DNA of 64,000 nucleotides, taken from Alphaproteobacteria bacterium. Its GTDB lineage: Bacteria; Pseudomonadota; Alphaproteobacteria; UBA6615. Below are positions 53,726 through 61,921 of the stretch, one piece after another. The stretch covers positions 682,001-746,000 of the forward strand of contig JBDXCV010000003.1 of assembly GCA_039980135.1 (NCBI GenBank), in the 5' to 3' direction. Position 1 is the stretch's first letter, and each line of letters begins with the position of its first letter. The notes beneath the pieces were generated by a model, which ran no database searches, was not told the origin of the DNA, and worked only from the letters and a program-made list of their open reading frames with translations. The position numbers and the translations under genes are program-made.

Positions 53726-54428
53726 CGCGCCGATGACCATTCATCACCACCCGGATGACGAACTTCTCGTGGCCTACGCCGCCGGCGAACTGGACGAGGC
53801 ATGGTCGCTGGTGATCGCCACCCATACCGCGCTCTGTCCGGTCTGCCGGTCCGATGTTCACATGGCTGAAGCCGTCGGCGCTGCGTTGCTCGAGGACATG
53901 CCGGCCGCGGAGATGGCCGTACTCGATGATGCGGCACTGGCGCGCACCCTGGCGCTGGCCGAACTGGCCGACGAAGAAACCCCGCCCGATGCTTCCTCTG
54001 CCGCCTCTGCCAGCGGTGAAACGGACGCGCCGGGCGGCATTCCGATATTGCCTCAGCCTTTGCGCGACTATGCCGGAGGCGATGCCGATACCCTGAAGTG
54101 GCGGAGGCTCGGCGCAGGTGCATTTCAGGTCCCGCTCGTAACCGGGCGGCGCGGCGCACCGACCGCACGTTTGCTCCGGTTCCCGGCCGGCACGGCGGTA
54201 CCCGAGCACGGGCATGATGGTATGGAGATGACCCTCGTGCTGGCGGGCAGCTATGCCGATGCGGGCGCGCCGTTCGCACGTGGCGATGTCGATGTGAATG
54301 ATGCGGAGGTCGCGCATCGACCGGTCGCGGGGGCCGGGCCGGATTGCATCTGCCTCACCGTAACCGAACGGCCGTTACGCTTCCGCGGGCTGATCGCACG
54401 ACTGGCGCAGCCGTTTATCGGCGTCTGA
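53718..54428 (+). CDS. chrR: ChrR-type zinc anti-sigma factor
   Basis: 236 residues. The N-terminal zinc anti-sigma domain has HHHPDDELL and HTALCPVC (His36, Cys40, Cys43). The C-terminal cupin-like domain (about 115-225) has ARLLRFPAGTAVPEHGHDGMEMTLVLAGSY, with the HxHxxxE metal set, and VAHRPVAGAGPDCICL. In Rhodobacter the zinc domain holds the sigma factor and the cupin domain senses singlet oxygen or other oxidants. ATG 53718 overlaps the sigma gene stop. Confidence 0.9.
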   Translation: MSSAPMTIHHHPDDELLVAYAAGELDEAWSLVIATHTALCPVCRSDVHMAEAVGAALLEDMPAAEMAVLDDAALARTLALAELADEETPPDASSAASASGETDAPGGIPILPQPLRDYAGGDADTLKWRRLGAGAFQVPLVTGRRGAPTARLLRFPAGTAVPEHGHDGMEMTLVLAGSYADAGAPFARGDVDVNDAEVAHRPVAGAGPDCICLTVTERPLRFRGLIARLAQPFIGV

Positions 54429-54505
54429 GCGACTCCCTTCATGCCTGAACGGGCTGGCGCGCGGGCTGCGCGGGCGTTAATTAGGGGCACAACGTCGCGT
54501 GACGG

Positions 54506-54582
54506 GCGCTCGTAGCTCAGTCGGATAGAGCGCGGGATTCCTAATCCCGAGGTCGCAGGTTCGATTCCTGCCGGGCGCACCA
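54506..54582 (+). tRNA. tRNA-Arg (CCT anticodon)
   Basis: 77-base cloverleaf. Acceptor GCGCTCG/CGGGCGC (one G-T pair), D arm GCTC...GAGC, anticodon stem CGGGA/TCCCG with loop TTCCTAA (anticodon CCT reading AGG), T arm GCAGG-TTCGATT-CCTGC, discriminator A and encoded CCA at 54580-54582. It lies between chrR and the convergent DUF1445 gene. Confidence 0.95.
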
Positions 54583-54634
54583 ATCACCTGCCGTCGGTAC
54601 CTATGTGCCGGTTCGGCGCTTCACATGTGAGGCA

Positions 54635-55426
54635 TCACTTCTGCAGCGAGCCGTTGCGCTGGTCGCTGACGAGCATCGACCCGGCGGCGTGGGTGATGAA
54701 CATCGGCAATCGTGCATATTCCAGGGCGGCCAGCGCCGTCAGACCGCATCCCCAGTAGATCGGCACCTCGCCGGGTTCCGGCGTCAGCACTTCGCCGAAA
54801 TCGGGCTTGCCGATATCCGCAATTCCCAGCACGGCGGGGTCGCCGATATGAATCGGCGCACCGTGGACCTTTTCGAACCTGCCGGTCACCTCGACCACCT
54901 TGTCCACGTCCTGTTCTGCAAACGGGCGCATGGAGGCGACCATCGGGCCACCGAAGCGCCCGACCGGAATCGTATCCTGTGCGGTCCGGAACAGGGATCC
55001 CTGGATGCCGAGCTCCAGATGCCGGAGGCGAACCCCGGCGTCCAGCAGCGCCTCCTCGACGGAGAACCAGCAGCCGATGGCGACGGCCACGTGGTTGTCC
55101 TGCCACAGGCCGGAAATGTCGGTCGTGCTGTCGGTCTGTTGGCCATCGCGATAGACCCAATATCCGGGCAGGTCGGTCCGGACGTCGATATCCCGACCCA
55201 GCGCCGGCATGGCGGGTTCTCCGGGCACGGTGACGGCCAGAACCGGACAGGCCCGCGCGTTGAGCTCGCAGAACGCGATGAAGTCGTCGGCGTGTTCGGC
55301 CGGCAGAATGGCGAGGTTGGCCTGCACGAAGCCGGGCGCGTGGCCCGTTGTCAGCCCGGCGAAGGCACCCGTTCGCGCCAACTGTCTCAGCTCGGCGGGC
55401 GAAGCGATTTGCCGGTCTATGCCCAT
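54635..55426 (-). CDS. DUF1445 family protein (putative hydro-lyase/D-glutamate cyclase-like)
   Basis: 263 residues of the DUF1445 family. Recognised by GFVQANLAILPAEHADDFIAFCELNARACPVLAVT, IGCWFSVEEALLDAGVRLRHL, PMVASMRPF and HIGDPAVLGIADIGKPDFG. Members are annotated as putative hydro-lyases, and mammalian and some bacterial relatives interconvert D-glutamate and 5-oxo-D-proline. The start overlaps the hydantoinase stop by 10 bases. With that gene it suggests handling of cyclic amides such as hydantoins, dihydropyrimidines or oxoproline. Last gene of the operon. Confidence 0.85.
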   Translation of the reverse strand: MGIDRQIASPAELRQLARTGAFAGLTTGHAPGFVQANLAILPAEHADDFIAFCELNARACPVLAVTVPGEPAMPALGRDIDVRTDLPGYWVYRDGQQTDSTTDISGLWQDNHVAVAIGCWFSVEEALLDAGVRLRHLELGIQGSLFRTAQDTIPVGRFGGPMVASMRPFAEQDVDKVVEVTGRFEKVHGAPIHIGDPAVLGIADIGKPDFGEVLTPEPGEVPIYWGCGLTALAALEYARLPMFITHAAGSMLVSDQRNGSLQK

Positions 55427-56895
55427 CTGCGTGTATCCCCGTCAGGTACCATGGGCTGCACCGGTCCGGGCGGGCCGCATTCGAGGAACTGCCCGTGGTC
55501 GGTCCCTGACCGCAGTTCGCCATTCTCGCAAATGACCTTCCCTCTCGACAGAACGGTCATGGGCCACCCCTGGACGGACATCCCTTCGAATGGCGTGTAA
55601 TCCACATTGTGGTGGAGCATGTTGTTCTCGATGACGACGCGCTTCTCCGGGTCCCAGATTGCGATATCCGCGTCGGAACCGACCGCGATCGTGCCCTTCC
55701 GGGGATACAGTCCGTAGATCCGGGCCGCGTTCGTCGAATTGAGTTCAACAAAGCGTTCCAGGCTTATTCGGCCCGCGATCACGCCCTCGGAAAACAGGAT
55801 GGGCGCGCGTGTCTCCAGTCCCGGCATTCCATTCGCCACCTTGGCGAATGGCGCGTCGGTTCCGAACCGCTTTTTCCCGTCATCGTCGAACCGGTAGGGC
55901 GCGTGGTCGGAAGACAGAATGTCAAACAGCCCGTCCTTGAGGCCTTGCCACAACACCTCCTGGCTCGCCTCGTCGCGGGGCGGCGGCGAACACATGGCCT
56001 TGGCGCCCTCGAAATCGGGCATGTCGAGATCGGCCTCTGTCAGCATGAGATATTGCGGGCATGTCTCGGCCAGAATATTGACGCCCTTTGCCCGGGCACG
56101 GCGAATCTCGTCCGCCGCTTCCTGCCCGGAGACGTGAACGATCAGGATCGGTACGTCGGCGATCTCGGCGAGTGAAATGGCGCGATGCGTCGCCTCACGT
56201 TCGACGACGCCGGGTCGCGACGTCGCGTGATATTTGGGTTCGGTCTTGCCGGCGGCCTCCAGCCGCTCGGTCAGCCAGGACAGGCACTCGAAATTCTCGG
56301 CATGGATCATGACCAGCGCATCCAGTTCGCGCGCCCGGGCGAGGACATCGAGAATTTGCCGGTCGGACAGCACCATCGCCGCGTAGGTCATGTAGACCTT
56401 TATCGATGTATGTCCCGCCGCGACGAGCGCGGGCAATTCCTGGCCGAGAACGGCATTGGTCGGGTCGGAGACAATCAGGTGGAACGCATAGTCGATATGC
56501 GACTGGCCCGCGGCGCGGCGGTGATAGTCGGCAACGGCCGCGCGTACGGACTGCCCGCGATGCTGTACGGCGAACGGGATGATCGTCGTGGTGCCGCCGA
56601 ATGCGGCGGACCGGGAGCCGGACTCGAAACCGTCCGCCATGACCGCGCCGCCCGACGCCAGCCCCTCTGCTTGCGGCTGGTCGAGATGGCAATGTGCGTC
56701 AATTCCGCCCGGCAGGACGAGGTGTCCGGCCGCGTCGATTTCCGTTGTGCCCGCGGTGAGATTCTCGGCCAAAGCGACAATCCGGCCACCGGAGATACCG
56801 ACATCGCATCGGCTGATGCCGCCGGCGGTGGCAACTGTACCGCCGCGAATGACGAGGTCTGGTTTGCCGTGGTTTCCGTGTTCAGTTTTTTGCAT
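55417..56895 (-). CDS. Dihydropyrimidinase/hydantoinase-like amidohydrolase
   Basis: 492 residues. Metal ligands and motifs of cyclic amidohydrolases: DAHCHLDQP (HxH), the carboxylated Lys in IKVYMTYAAM, the His in MIHAEN, ILIVHVSGQ and ILSSDHAPY with the catalytic Asp. FGGTTTIIPFAV is diagnostic of the dihydropyrimidinase subgroup. It opens 5- or 6-membered cyclic diamides such as dihydrouracil or hydantoin; the native substrate is open. It overlaps the small upstream gene by 14 bases and the DUF1445 gene by 10. Confidence 0.9.
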   Translation of the reverse strand: MQKTEHGNHGKPDLVIRGGTVATAGGISRCDVGISGGRIVALAENLTAGTTEIDAAGHLVLPGGIDAHCHLDQPQAEGLASGGAVMADGFESGSRSAAFGGTTTIIPFAVQHRGQSVRAAVADYHRRAAGQSHIDYAFHLIVSDPTNAVLGQELPALVAAGHTSIKVYMTYAAMVLSDRQILDVLARARELDALVMIHAENFECLSWLTERLEAAGKTEPKYHATSRPGVVEREATHRAISLAEIADVPILIVHVSGQEAADEIRRARAKGVNILAETCPQYLMLTEADLDMPDFEGAKAMCSPPPRDEASQEVLWQGLKDGLFDILSSDHAPYRFDDDGKKRFGTDAPFAKVANGMPGLETRAPILFSEGVIAGRISLERFVELNSTNAARIYGLYPRKGTIAVGSDADIAIWDPEKRVVIENNMLHHNVDYTPFEGMSVQGWPMTVLSRGKVICENGELRSGTDHGQFLECGPPGPVQPMVPDGDTRRWA

Positions 56896-57244
56896 CGACA
56901 GTTTGCTCGCTTGTCGGGCGAAACAGGTCGTTGGTTGCGATTTCGGTAGCGATGCGGTTCAGGGTCGCAAGCTTGGCGTCCGCGTCCCCCCCCTGCTCGG
57001 CGGCATGAAGAAGATCGATGTAGCTTTTGAAGCGCAGAAACTCGTCTTCGACCCTTTGACTGATCAGCGGTTGGTCATCGAAGGCGTTGACGAAATTCTC
57101 TGCGGCGACGGTGAGCAGGAAGTATGCGGCCGACTGGTCGGGATGGGCCTTGAGCCGGTCACGGCATGCGCGTGCACTCGCACCATATGCGCGCACCGCT
57201 TTGCCGTTTTCCTCCAGTATTTCGATTAGTTCGGTCATGCTCAT
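56882..57244 (-). CDS. Unknown small helical protein in the hydantoinase operon
   Basis: 120 residues I do not recognise. It looks all-helical (MSMTELIEILEENGKAVRAYG, ARACRDRLKAHPDQSAAYFLLTVAAENFVNAFD, EDEFLRFKSYIDLLHAAEQ), without signal peptide, membrane segment or obvious metal motif. ATG 57244 follows GGAAGAG. Its stop overlaps the hydantoinase start by 14 bases, so the two are translationally coupled; it might be an accessory subunit. A small stem-loop (57278-57283/57292-57297) lies between it and the permease gene. Confidence 0.7.
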   Translation of the reverse strand: MSMTELIEILEENGKAVRAYGASARACRDRLKAHPDQSAAYFLLTVAAENFVNAFDDQPLISQRVEDEFLRFKSYIDLLHAAEQGGDADAKLATLNRIATEIATNDLFRPTSEQTVDAKN

Positions 57245-57379
57245 AGGGTTAACTCTTCCTGACTGGTGCTGATCCTTCGTCGGCAACACCACCGACGCTC
57301 TCCGCCTGCTCTGAAACCAGAGAATGGGCGTTGATTGAATATTCCGGACTTTTCATGACGCTCGAACGTCAGGCTTGCC

Positions 57380-58207
57380 TTACTGGACGCGGTAGATGGA
57401 CATCACGAAGGCTTCGACGACGAGCAGGATTGCGAAGATCAGAATGCCGACGCCCAGCAGCAGCAGAATTGACGATAGCAAAAGGGCGGTTTCGAAATTC
57501 TCGGCCGCGAACATGATGAGGTAGCCCAACCCGCGTTCGGCCGAGACGAATTCGCCCAGAATGACGCCGATGATGCCGAATGTGACCCCGAGGCGCAGCC
57601 CAGAGAAAATGAACGGCAAGGCGAAAGGGAACTTGATGCGCATGAAAATCTGCAGGCGGCTCGCCATCAACGAGTTCCCCATGCGCTCATATGTCGGGTT
57701 CGTCGCGTTGAGCCCGGAAATTGTTGCAACGAGGACGGGGAAGAACGCGATGAAGACCGAGAAAAGGATTGTCGCTTCGATCTCCTTGCCGAACCACAGG
57801 ACGAAAACCGGTGCCAGTGCGACCTTCGGGATGAGCTGAAAGAACACGACGGTCGGGTAGATCGTATCCATGATGGTTTTCGAGTAGGACACGAGCGTCC
57901 CGAGAAAAATACCGAGCACCGCAGAGGCCAGGATTCCCCAGACCGCGGCCCAGAATGTCGGGCTGGCCTGTTGAATCATCAGCGAAAAGAACTCGATCGA
58001 AGTTTGTGCGACGAGGCTCGGTGCCGGAAGGATGACCGGGCTCACGCCCGTCATTCGCACTCCGAGTTCCCACAATCCGATCAGTACGGCTGCGGCGAGG
58101 ACCGGTTGCGCCAGCCGCAGGAACCAGTCTGCCGCATTTGCGATAATCATTTCCTGCAGGCGTATGCCCGGGCGCAGGCTCTTGGCGGGATCTGGCGCAA
58201 TGGTCAT
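57380..58207 (-). CDS. ABC transporter permease (SsuC/TauC-like), second copy
   Basis: 275 residues with six membrane segments. The EAA-like loop reads MGNSLMASRLQIFMRIKFPFALPFIFSGLR. Family stretches PVILPAPSLVAQ and QLIPKVALAPVFVLWFG are typical of nitrate/taurine/pyrimidine-precursor importers. ATG 58207 overlaps the preceding permease stop (ATGA); longer readings run into that gene. The two permeases presumably form a heterodimer. Confidence 0.92.
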   Translation of the reverse strand: MTIAPDPAKSLRPGIRLQEMIIANAADWFLRLAQPVLAAAVLIGLWELGVRMTGVSPVILPAPSLVAQTSIEFFSLMIQQASPTFWAAVWGILASAVLGIFLGTLVSYSKTIMDTIYPTVVFFQLIPKVALAPVFVLWFGKEIEATILFSVFIAFFPVLVATISGLNATNPTYERMGNSLMASRLQIFMRIKFPFALPFIFSGLRLGVTFGIIGVILGEFVSAERGLGYLIMFAAENFETALLLSSILLLLGVGILIFAILLVVEAFVMSIYRVQ

Positions 58208-59028
58208 CGTGACATCCACCGGCTTGTGAGTATGTCCGCGGCCTGGACGAGGCCATAGAAAGCCAGCCCCATCAGGCACAGCACGGTGATCGAAGCGAGG
58301 ATCAGGTCGGTTTCGAAGTTCGAGGCCCCGAGGAGAATGAGGAAACCGAGACCTTCCGATGACGAAATGAACTCGGCGACGATGACGCCGATGACCGCCA
58401 GCGTGATGGCAATCTTGCAGCCGCTGAAAAAGTAGGGAACGGACGCCGGCAGGCGCACCATCCAGAAGGTCTGCCAACTCGACGCCTTGAGCGCCGTGCA
58501 AAGGCGGACGAGGGATTTGTCCGTGCTCTGCAGGCCCGCGACCATGGAGATCAGGATCGGGAAGAATGCGATAAAGGTTGCGATCGACATCCGGGACTCC
58601 CATCCAATTCCGGCCCAGACGATGAACAGCGGTGTCCAGGCGACCTTGGGGACCAATTGGATTGTCACCAGAAGAGGATATACGGAATCACGGACATATT
58701 TGTTGATGGTGATCGCGGCGGCGAAGCCGATTCCCAGCAGCATGGCGACGAAGAAGCCCGCGATCGAATCGCGCATCGTCGGAACGGTGTGGAACCAGAT
58801 GAGATCGAACCGTTCGATCAGCGCGATCCAGACGAGGCTGGGCGCCGGCAGGATGACCGAAGGGTAGTCGAAATAGGTGACCAGGAACTCCCAGAGAGCC
58901 AGTATGCCCGCCGCAAAAAGAGCCGGATATGCAAAGCTTCGGAGCGTGCCCATGTCGATGCCGACCTCGTCGAGGCGCACAATCAGGGGCTGCCAGACTT
59001 TGCGAACGCCAAGTGCTGAATCGGTCAT
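58204..59028 (-). CDS. ABC transporter permease (SsuC/TauC-like), first copy
   Basis: 274 residues with six membrane segments. The cytoplasmic docking loop is LCTALKASSWQTFWMVRLPASVPYFFSGCK. SVILPAPSLVWIAL and QLVPKVAWTPLFIVWAG align with the second permease, showing ancestral duplication. It lies 30 bases downstream of the ATPase gene. Confidence 0.92.
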   Translation of the reverse strand: MTDSALGVRKVWQPLIVRLDEVGIDMGTLRSFAYPALFAAGILALWEFLVTYFDYPSVILPAPSLVWIALIERFDLIWFHTVPTMRDSIAGFFVAMLLGIGFAAAITINKYVRDSVYPLLVTIQLVPKVAWTPLFIVWAGIGWESRMSIATFIAFFPILISMVAGLQSTDKSLVRLCTALKASSWQTFWMVRLPASVPYFFSGCKIAITLAVIGVIVAEFISSSEGLGFLILLGASNFETDLILASITVLCLMGLAFYGLVQAADILTSRWMSR

Positions 59029-59058
59029 ACTGATGCTCTTATCAAGTCAGATGTTGGA

Positions 59059-59898
59059 TCAGTCGTCTGCCATTCCAGGCAAACTCTGATGTTCGATGCG
59101 CCCGCGCAGATACCCGCAGATTTCGTTGAATTCGGTGGTTTCGCCGATCTCAAGCGTGCGCGGCCGCGGGAACGGAATGGTGATGTCTTCGATGATCCGG
59201 CCTGGCCGGCTGCTCATGACGAGCACCCGGTCGGAAAGGAACACGGCTTCGCGAATGGAGTGCGTCACGAACAATGCCGTCTTGTGATAGCTCTCCCACA
59301 TGCGCATCAGCACGGCGTTCATTTCATCGCGCGTAATCGCATCGAGCGCGCTGAACGGCTCGTCCATGAGCAGCAGTTCGGGCTCGTAAATCAGGGCACG
59401 GCAGATCGCGACACGCTGACGCATGCCCCCCGACAACTGGCCGGGTTTGTGGTCGTAGAATCCGTGCAGCCCGACCTGGTCGAGCAGGGCCTCGGCGCGA
59501 ACGCGAAGATCGTCCGGCGGGCGTTTGAACACGCGATAGGGGAACATCACGTTCTCGATCGCGCTTTTCCATGGCAGCAGGGTCGGGTCCTGAAACATGA
59601 TCCCGATATCCTCGCGCGGTCCGGTCATGGGGGTGCCGCCGACGGAGATGTCGCCCTCTGTAATGTCTTCGAGTCCGCCGGCCATCATCAGCAAAGTGCT
59701 TTTCCCGCATCCGCTGGGTCCGAGGAGCGAGACAAACTGACCGGACTCGATGGTGCAGTCTGTCGGTGCGACGGCGTTCACCGCGCGTCGTGATTTCGGG
59801 TTGTAGGTCTTGCCGACGCCTTCGATTGAAAGGTAGGTCTCCGGCGTTCCCGAGGGAACGCCGGAGGTATCGGCCTGTACTTCTTCAAGCAAAGCCAT
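59059..59898 (-). CDS. ABC transporter ATP-binding protein (SsuB/TauB-like)
   Basis: 279 residues. Walker A GPSGCGKST, Q-loop MFQDPTLLPW, signature LSGGMRQRVAICRAL, Walker B LLLMDEPFSALD and H-loop FVTHSIREA. This matches the nitrate/sulfonate/thiamine-precursor importer ATPases. It starts nine bases after the substrate-binding protein stop. Confidence 0.94.
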   Translation of the reverse strand: MALLEEVQADTSGVPSGTPETYLSIEGVGKTYNPKSRRAVNAVAPTDCTIESGQFVSLLGPSGCGKSTLLMMAGGLEDITEGDISVGGTPMTGPREDIGIMFQDPTLLPWKSAIENVMFPYRVFKRPPDDLRVRAEALLDQVGLHGFYDHKPGQLSGGMRQRVAICRALIYEPELLLMDEPFSALDAITRDEMNAVLMRMWESYHKTALFVTHSIREAVFLSDRVLVMSSRPGRIIEDITIPFPRPRTLEIGETTEFNEICGYLRGRIEHQSLPGMADD

Positions 59899-59907
59899 TG
59901 TTGGTCC

Positions 59908-61035
59908 TTAGCTGACGAGTGCTGAATAGGTGCCGAAAGTCTCTTTGACCTGAGCCCATTCGGCCGCGTTGAGCTTGACGCCGCCCACGAACTCATTGGT
60001 GAACAGACCCGCTGAATCCGGTTTGGTATCGCCGGGCTTCGACGATGACGCGTAGATCGTGTCGGTCATCGAGGCATAGGTCGTCGGGCTCGTGAAGCCG
60101 ATCGCGTTCTCGGTCTGCTCCGGCACCGTGGCGAGCGCCGCCCAGAGACCGAGGCCGACATCGGCCTGCTGCTTCGCCGTGCTCGACAGCTTGAATTCCG
60201 GCACTACGTCGAACATCGTCGCGATCGCCGCTTCCGGGTCGAGCAGGGTTGCCTTGACGCCTTCACACAGACCGACGGCGACAGCCTCGCAAAGCGCCTT
60301 GTTCTTCTCGAAATAGGCCGGCGATGTCATCAGGGAGTTGCCGTAGAAGGGCAGGCCGAACTTCGAATACAGGAACACCTTCGGTGTCTTGCCGGCTGCC
60401 AGCACCTTCGGAACCGCGCTGGTGCCGAAGGCCGAAATGGCATCCACCTGACCATCAATCAGCGCACGTTCGCGGACCTTGTTGTCGAGTGCGATGGATT
60501 TGATGGTTTCCGCATCGACGCCGACATTCTTGTAGAAGGCCGGCAGGAAGGGATACTCGCCCGACGTAAGTGTCGAGCCGACCGTCTTGCCGCCGAGTTC
60601 GCTCGGTGCCTTGATCGGGGAATCGTCGAGCACCACCACGCCCATGGACGTGTCGTAGCTCAATGTTGCCATCGTGATCAGTGGCAGGCCCTTGATCGCC
60701 TGCTGGATTCCGTTCGGGGCCGCGGGAACGCCGAACTCGTACTGGCCCTGGCCGATCTGCTGGACGGCGAGTGCCGAGCCCGAACCCTTTTCGATGCTGA
60801 CCTCGATGCCTTCCTTCTCCCAGAACTGCAGTGCGGCGTATGACCAGGCCGTCGTGCCCTGGGGCAACCAGCCAAGCGTCAGCTTCACTTTGCTCTTGGT
60901 GGCCGCGTACACGGTCTTGGGAATGAATGTCGAGCCGGCCGCGGCTGCGGCGCCGGCGCCAGCGAGCGCGACGAATTTGCGGCGTGAAACGCCGGATTTC
61001 GTGTTGGTCGTATCTGGTGCTTTCTTTTTAGCCAT
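59908..61035 (-). CDS. ABC transporter substrate-binding protein (NMT1/SsuA-like), Tat-exported
   Basis: 375 residues. The N terminus holds a twin-arginine signal (SRRKFVALAGAGAAAAAGS at about 18-36). The mature part is NMT1/THI5-like: LTLGWLPQGTTAWSYAALQFWEKEGIEVSIEKGSG, QIGQGQYEFGVPAA, KTVGSTLTSGEY and DGQVDAISAFG. Members bind aminopyrimidines, sulfonates, nitrate or urea-like compounds. It is the first gene of the importer operon, about 125 bases downstream of a sigma-54 type promoter. Confidence 0.9.
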   Translation of the reverse strand: MAKKKAPDTTNTKSGVSRRKFVALAGAGAAAAAGSTFIPKTVYAATKSKVKLTLGWLPQGTTAWSYAALQFWEKEGIEVSIEKGSGSALAVQQIGQGQYEFGVPAAPNGIQQAIKGLPLITMATLSYDTSMGVVVLDDSPIKAPSELGGKTVGSTLTSGEYPFLPAFYKNVGVDAETIKSIALDNKVRERALIDGQVDAISAFGTSAVPKVLAAGKTPKVFLYSKFGLPFYGNSLMTSPAYFEKNKALCEAVAVGLCEGVKATLLDPEAAIATMFDVVPEFKLSSTAKQQADVGLGLWAALATVPEQTENAIGFTSPTTYASMTDTIYASSSKPGDTKPDSAGLFTNEFVGGVKLNAAEWAQVKETFGTYSALVS

Positions 61036-61169
61036 TTTAACCCTGTTCCTTCTTCAGTTTGCCGTACCGGATTGACCGGGGCGGCGGTGGTATCCGATCG
61101 AAGGTGCTGTTCCCGGCGGGTTTTGCCTTGGCCGTTGCCAGCGTGCATCGATCAACTACCGGTAAGCTT

Positions 61170-61186
61170 TGCAACCGCTATGCCAC
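61170..61186 (-). promoter_or_regulatory. Sigma-54 (-24/-12) promoter of the ABC importer operon
   Basis: On the minus strand the site reads GTGGCATAGCGGTTGCA and fits TGGYAYR-N4-TTGCA at every fixed base except the initial C. The GG (61184-61183) and GC (61172-61171) have the required spacing. Predicted transcription start about 61160, 125 bases before the substrate-binding protein gene. Confidence 0.75.
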
Positions 61187-61331
61187 AGCGGCCTCGATCC
61201 CCAAGTCGCGGAATTCCGGGATTCGGCGCGGTGTCGGGATTCCGTAAATGTTCATCTCGTGTGCAGGCCGCATGCGGATTGTGCAGTGCAGCGTCACCGA
61301 AATGGCGCGTTTTAACGAATTGCCGCGGCGA

Positions 61332-61823
61332 TCACGGCTGCAGAACCAGATCCACGCCATAGCTGGAAAGCAGGTCGCAATCCTGGTGATCGACGATGTT
61401 GGTGTCGGCCAGTTCGAGATTGAAGAAGCCGACTTCCGCAGGTGTGAAAAACGGCCCCACATGCCAGGTGCCGAGATGCAGCTTGATCGCCACGTCTCCG
61501 GGTACCCGGAAGGCCCTGATCTCGTCGGGTTCGGGTTCTTTCCCGGGCGGGTCGGACGGGGCGGCGACCGCGATGTACCAATCCGCTCCGCCGACCGAGG
61601 CCAGACACTGGGTGACCTGCTTGTGGCGCGTGATCCGGTCGAAGCCCATGCCGCGGTTGGGCAGGCGCATGATGTAGAAGCGCGGCGTCCCGTGACTCAG
61701 ATCCAGCTGGGCGTCGTGATCACCAAAAGGGACCCCGTCTTCCGTCACCTCGATGACATCGCCATAGGGGGCAAACGCCTCGGACGTGATCAGGCTGGGG
61801 GTGAGTGTGCGCGTGTTGGTCAT
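61332..61823 (-). CDS. allA: Ureidoglycolate lyase
   Basis: 163 residues of the AllA cupin-like family (PF04115). Recognised by ITSEAFAPYGDVIEV, ITRHKQVTQCLASVGGADWYIAVAAP, and the C-terminal LHLGTWHVGPFF with the family His. It splits ureidoglycolate into glyoxylate and urea in allantoin breakdown. ATG 61823 follows AAGGAG; an in-frame extension to 61862 would start inside the sigma-54 promoter. The next gene (59908) is co-directional but has its own promoter. Confidence 0.88.
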   Translation of the reverse strand: MTNTRTLTPSLITSEAFAPYGDVIEVTEDGVPFGDHDAQLDLSHGTPRFYIMRLPNRGMGFDRITRHKQVTQCLASVGGADWYIAVAAPSDPPGKEPEPDEIRAFRVPGDVAIKLHLGTWHVGPFFTPAEVGFFNLELADTNIVDHQDCDLLSSYGVDLVLQP

Positions 61824-61852
61824 ATCTGCTGAATCTCCTTGCCGTCTGAAAC

Positions 61853-61869
61853 TGCAAGCCATGTGCCAG
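61853..61869 (-). promoter_or_regulatory. Sigma-54 (-24/-12) promoter of allA
   Basis: On the minus strand the site reads CTGGCACATGGCTTGCA, a complete match to CTGGYAYR-N4-TTGCA. The predicted start is at about 61843, leaving a 20-base leader that holds the AAGGAG ribosome site (61840-61835) before ATG 61823. Confidence 0.85.
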
Positions 61870-61907
61870 CGCTATGCCCGGGAACCGTCCTGTGTTCGCA
61901 CCGGTCC

Positions 61908-61921
61908 GGCGTTCGAACGCC
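61908..61921. promoter_or_regulatory. Perfect 14-bp palindrome between divergent sigma-54 promoters
   Basis: GGCGTTCGAACGCC is its own reverse complement. It lies about 40 bases upstream of the allA -24 element and about 84 bases upstream of the flavoprotein -24 element. It is a candidate site for an enhancer-binding protein or a repressor serving both genes. It does not look like the NtrC consensus. Confidence 0.5.

Noticed and set aside
57278-57297. Stem CGTCGG/CCGACG between the second permease and the small unknown gene
   Set aside because: Short stem with no T-run on either strand; could be a processing hairpin, but there is nothing to confirm it.
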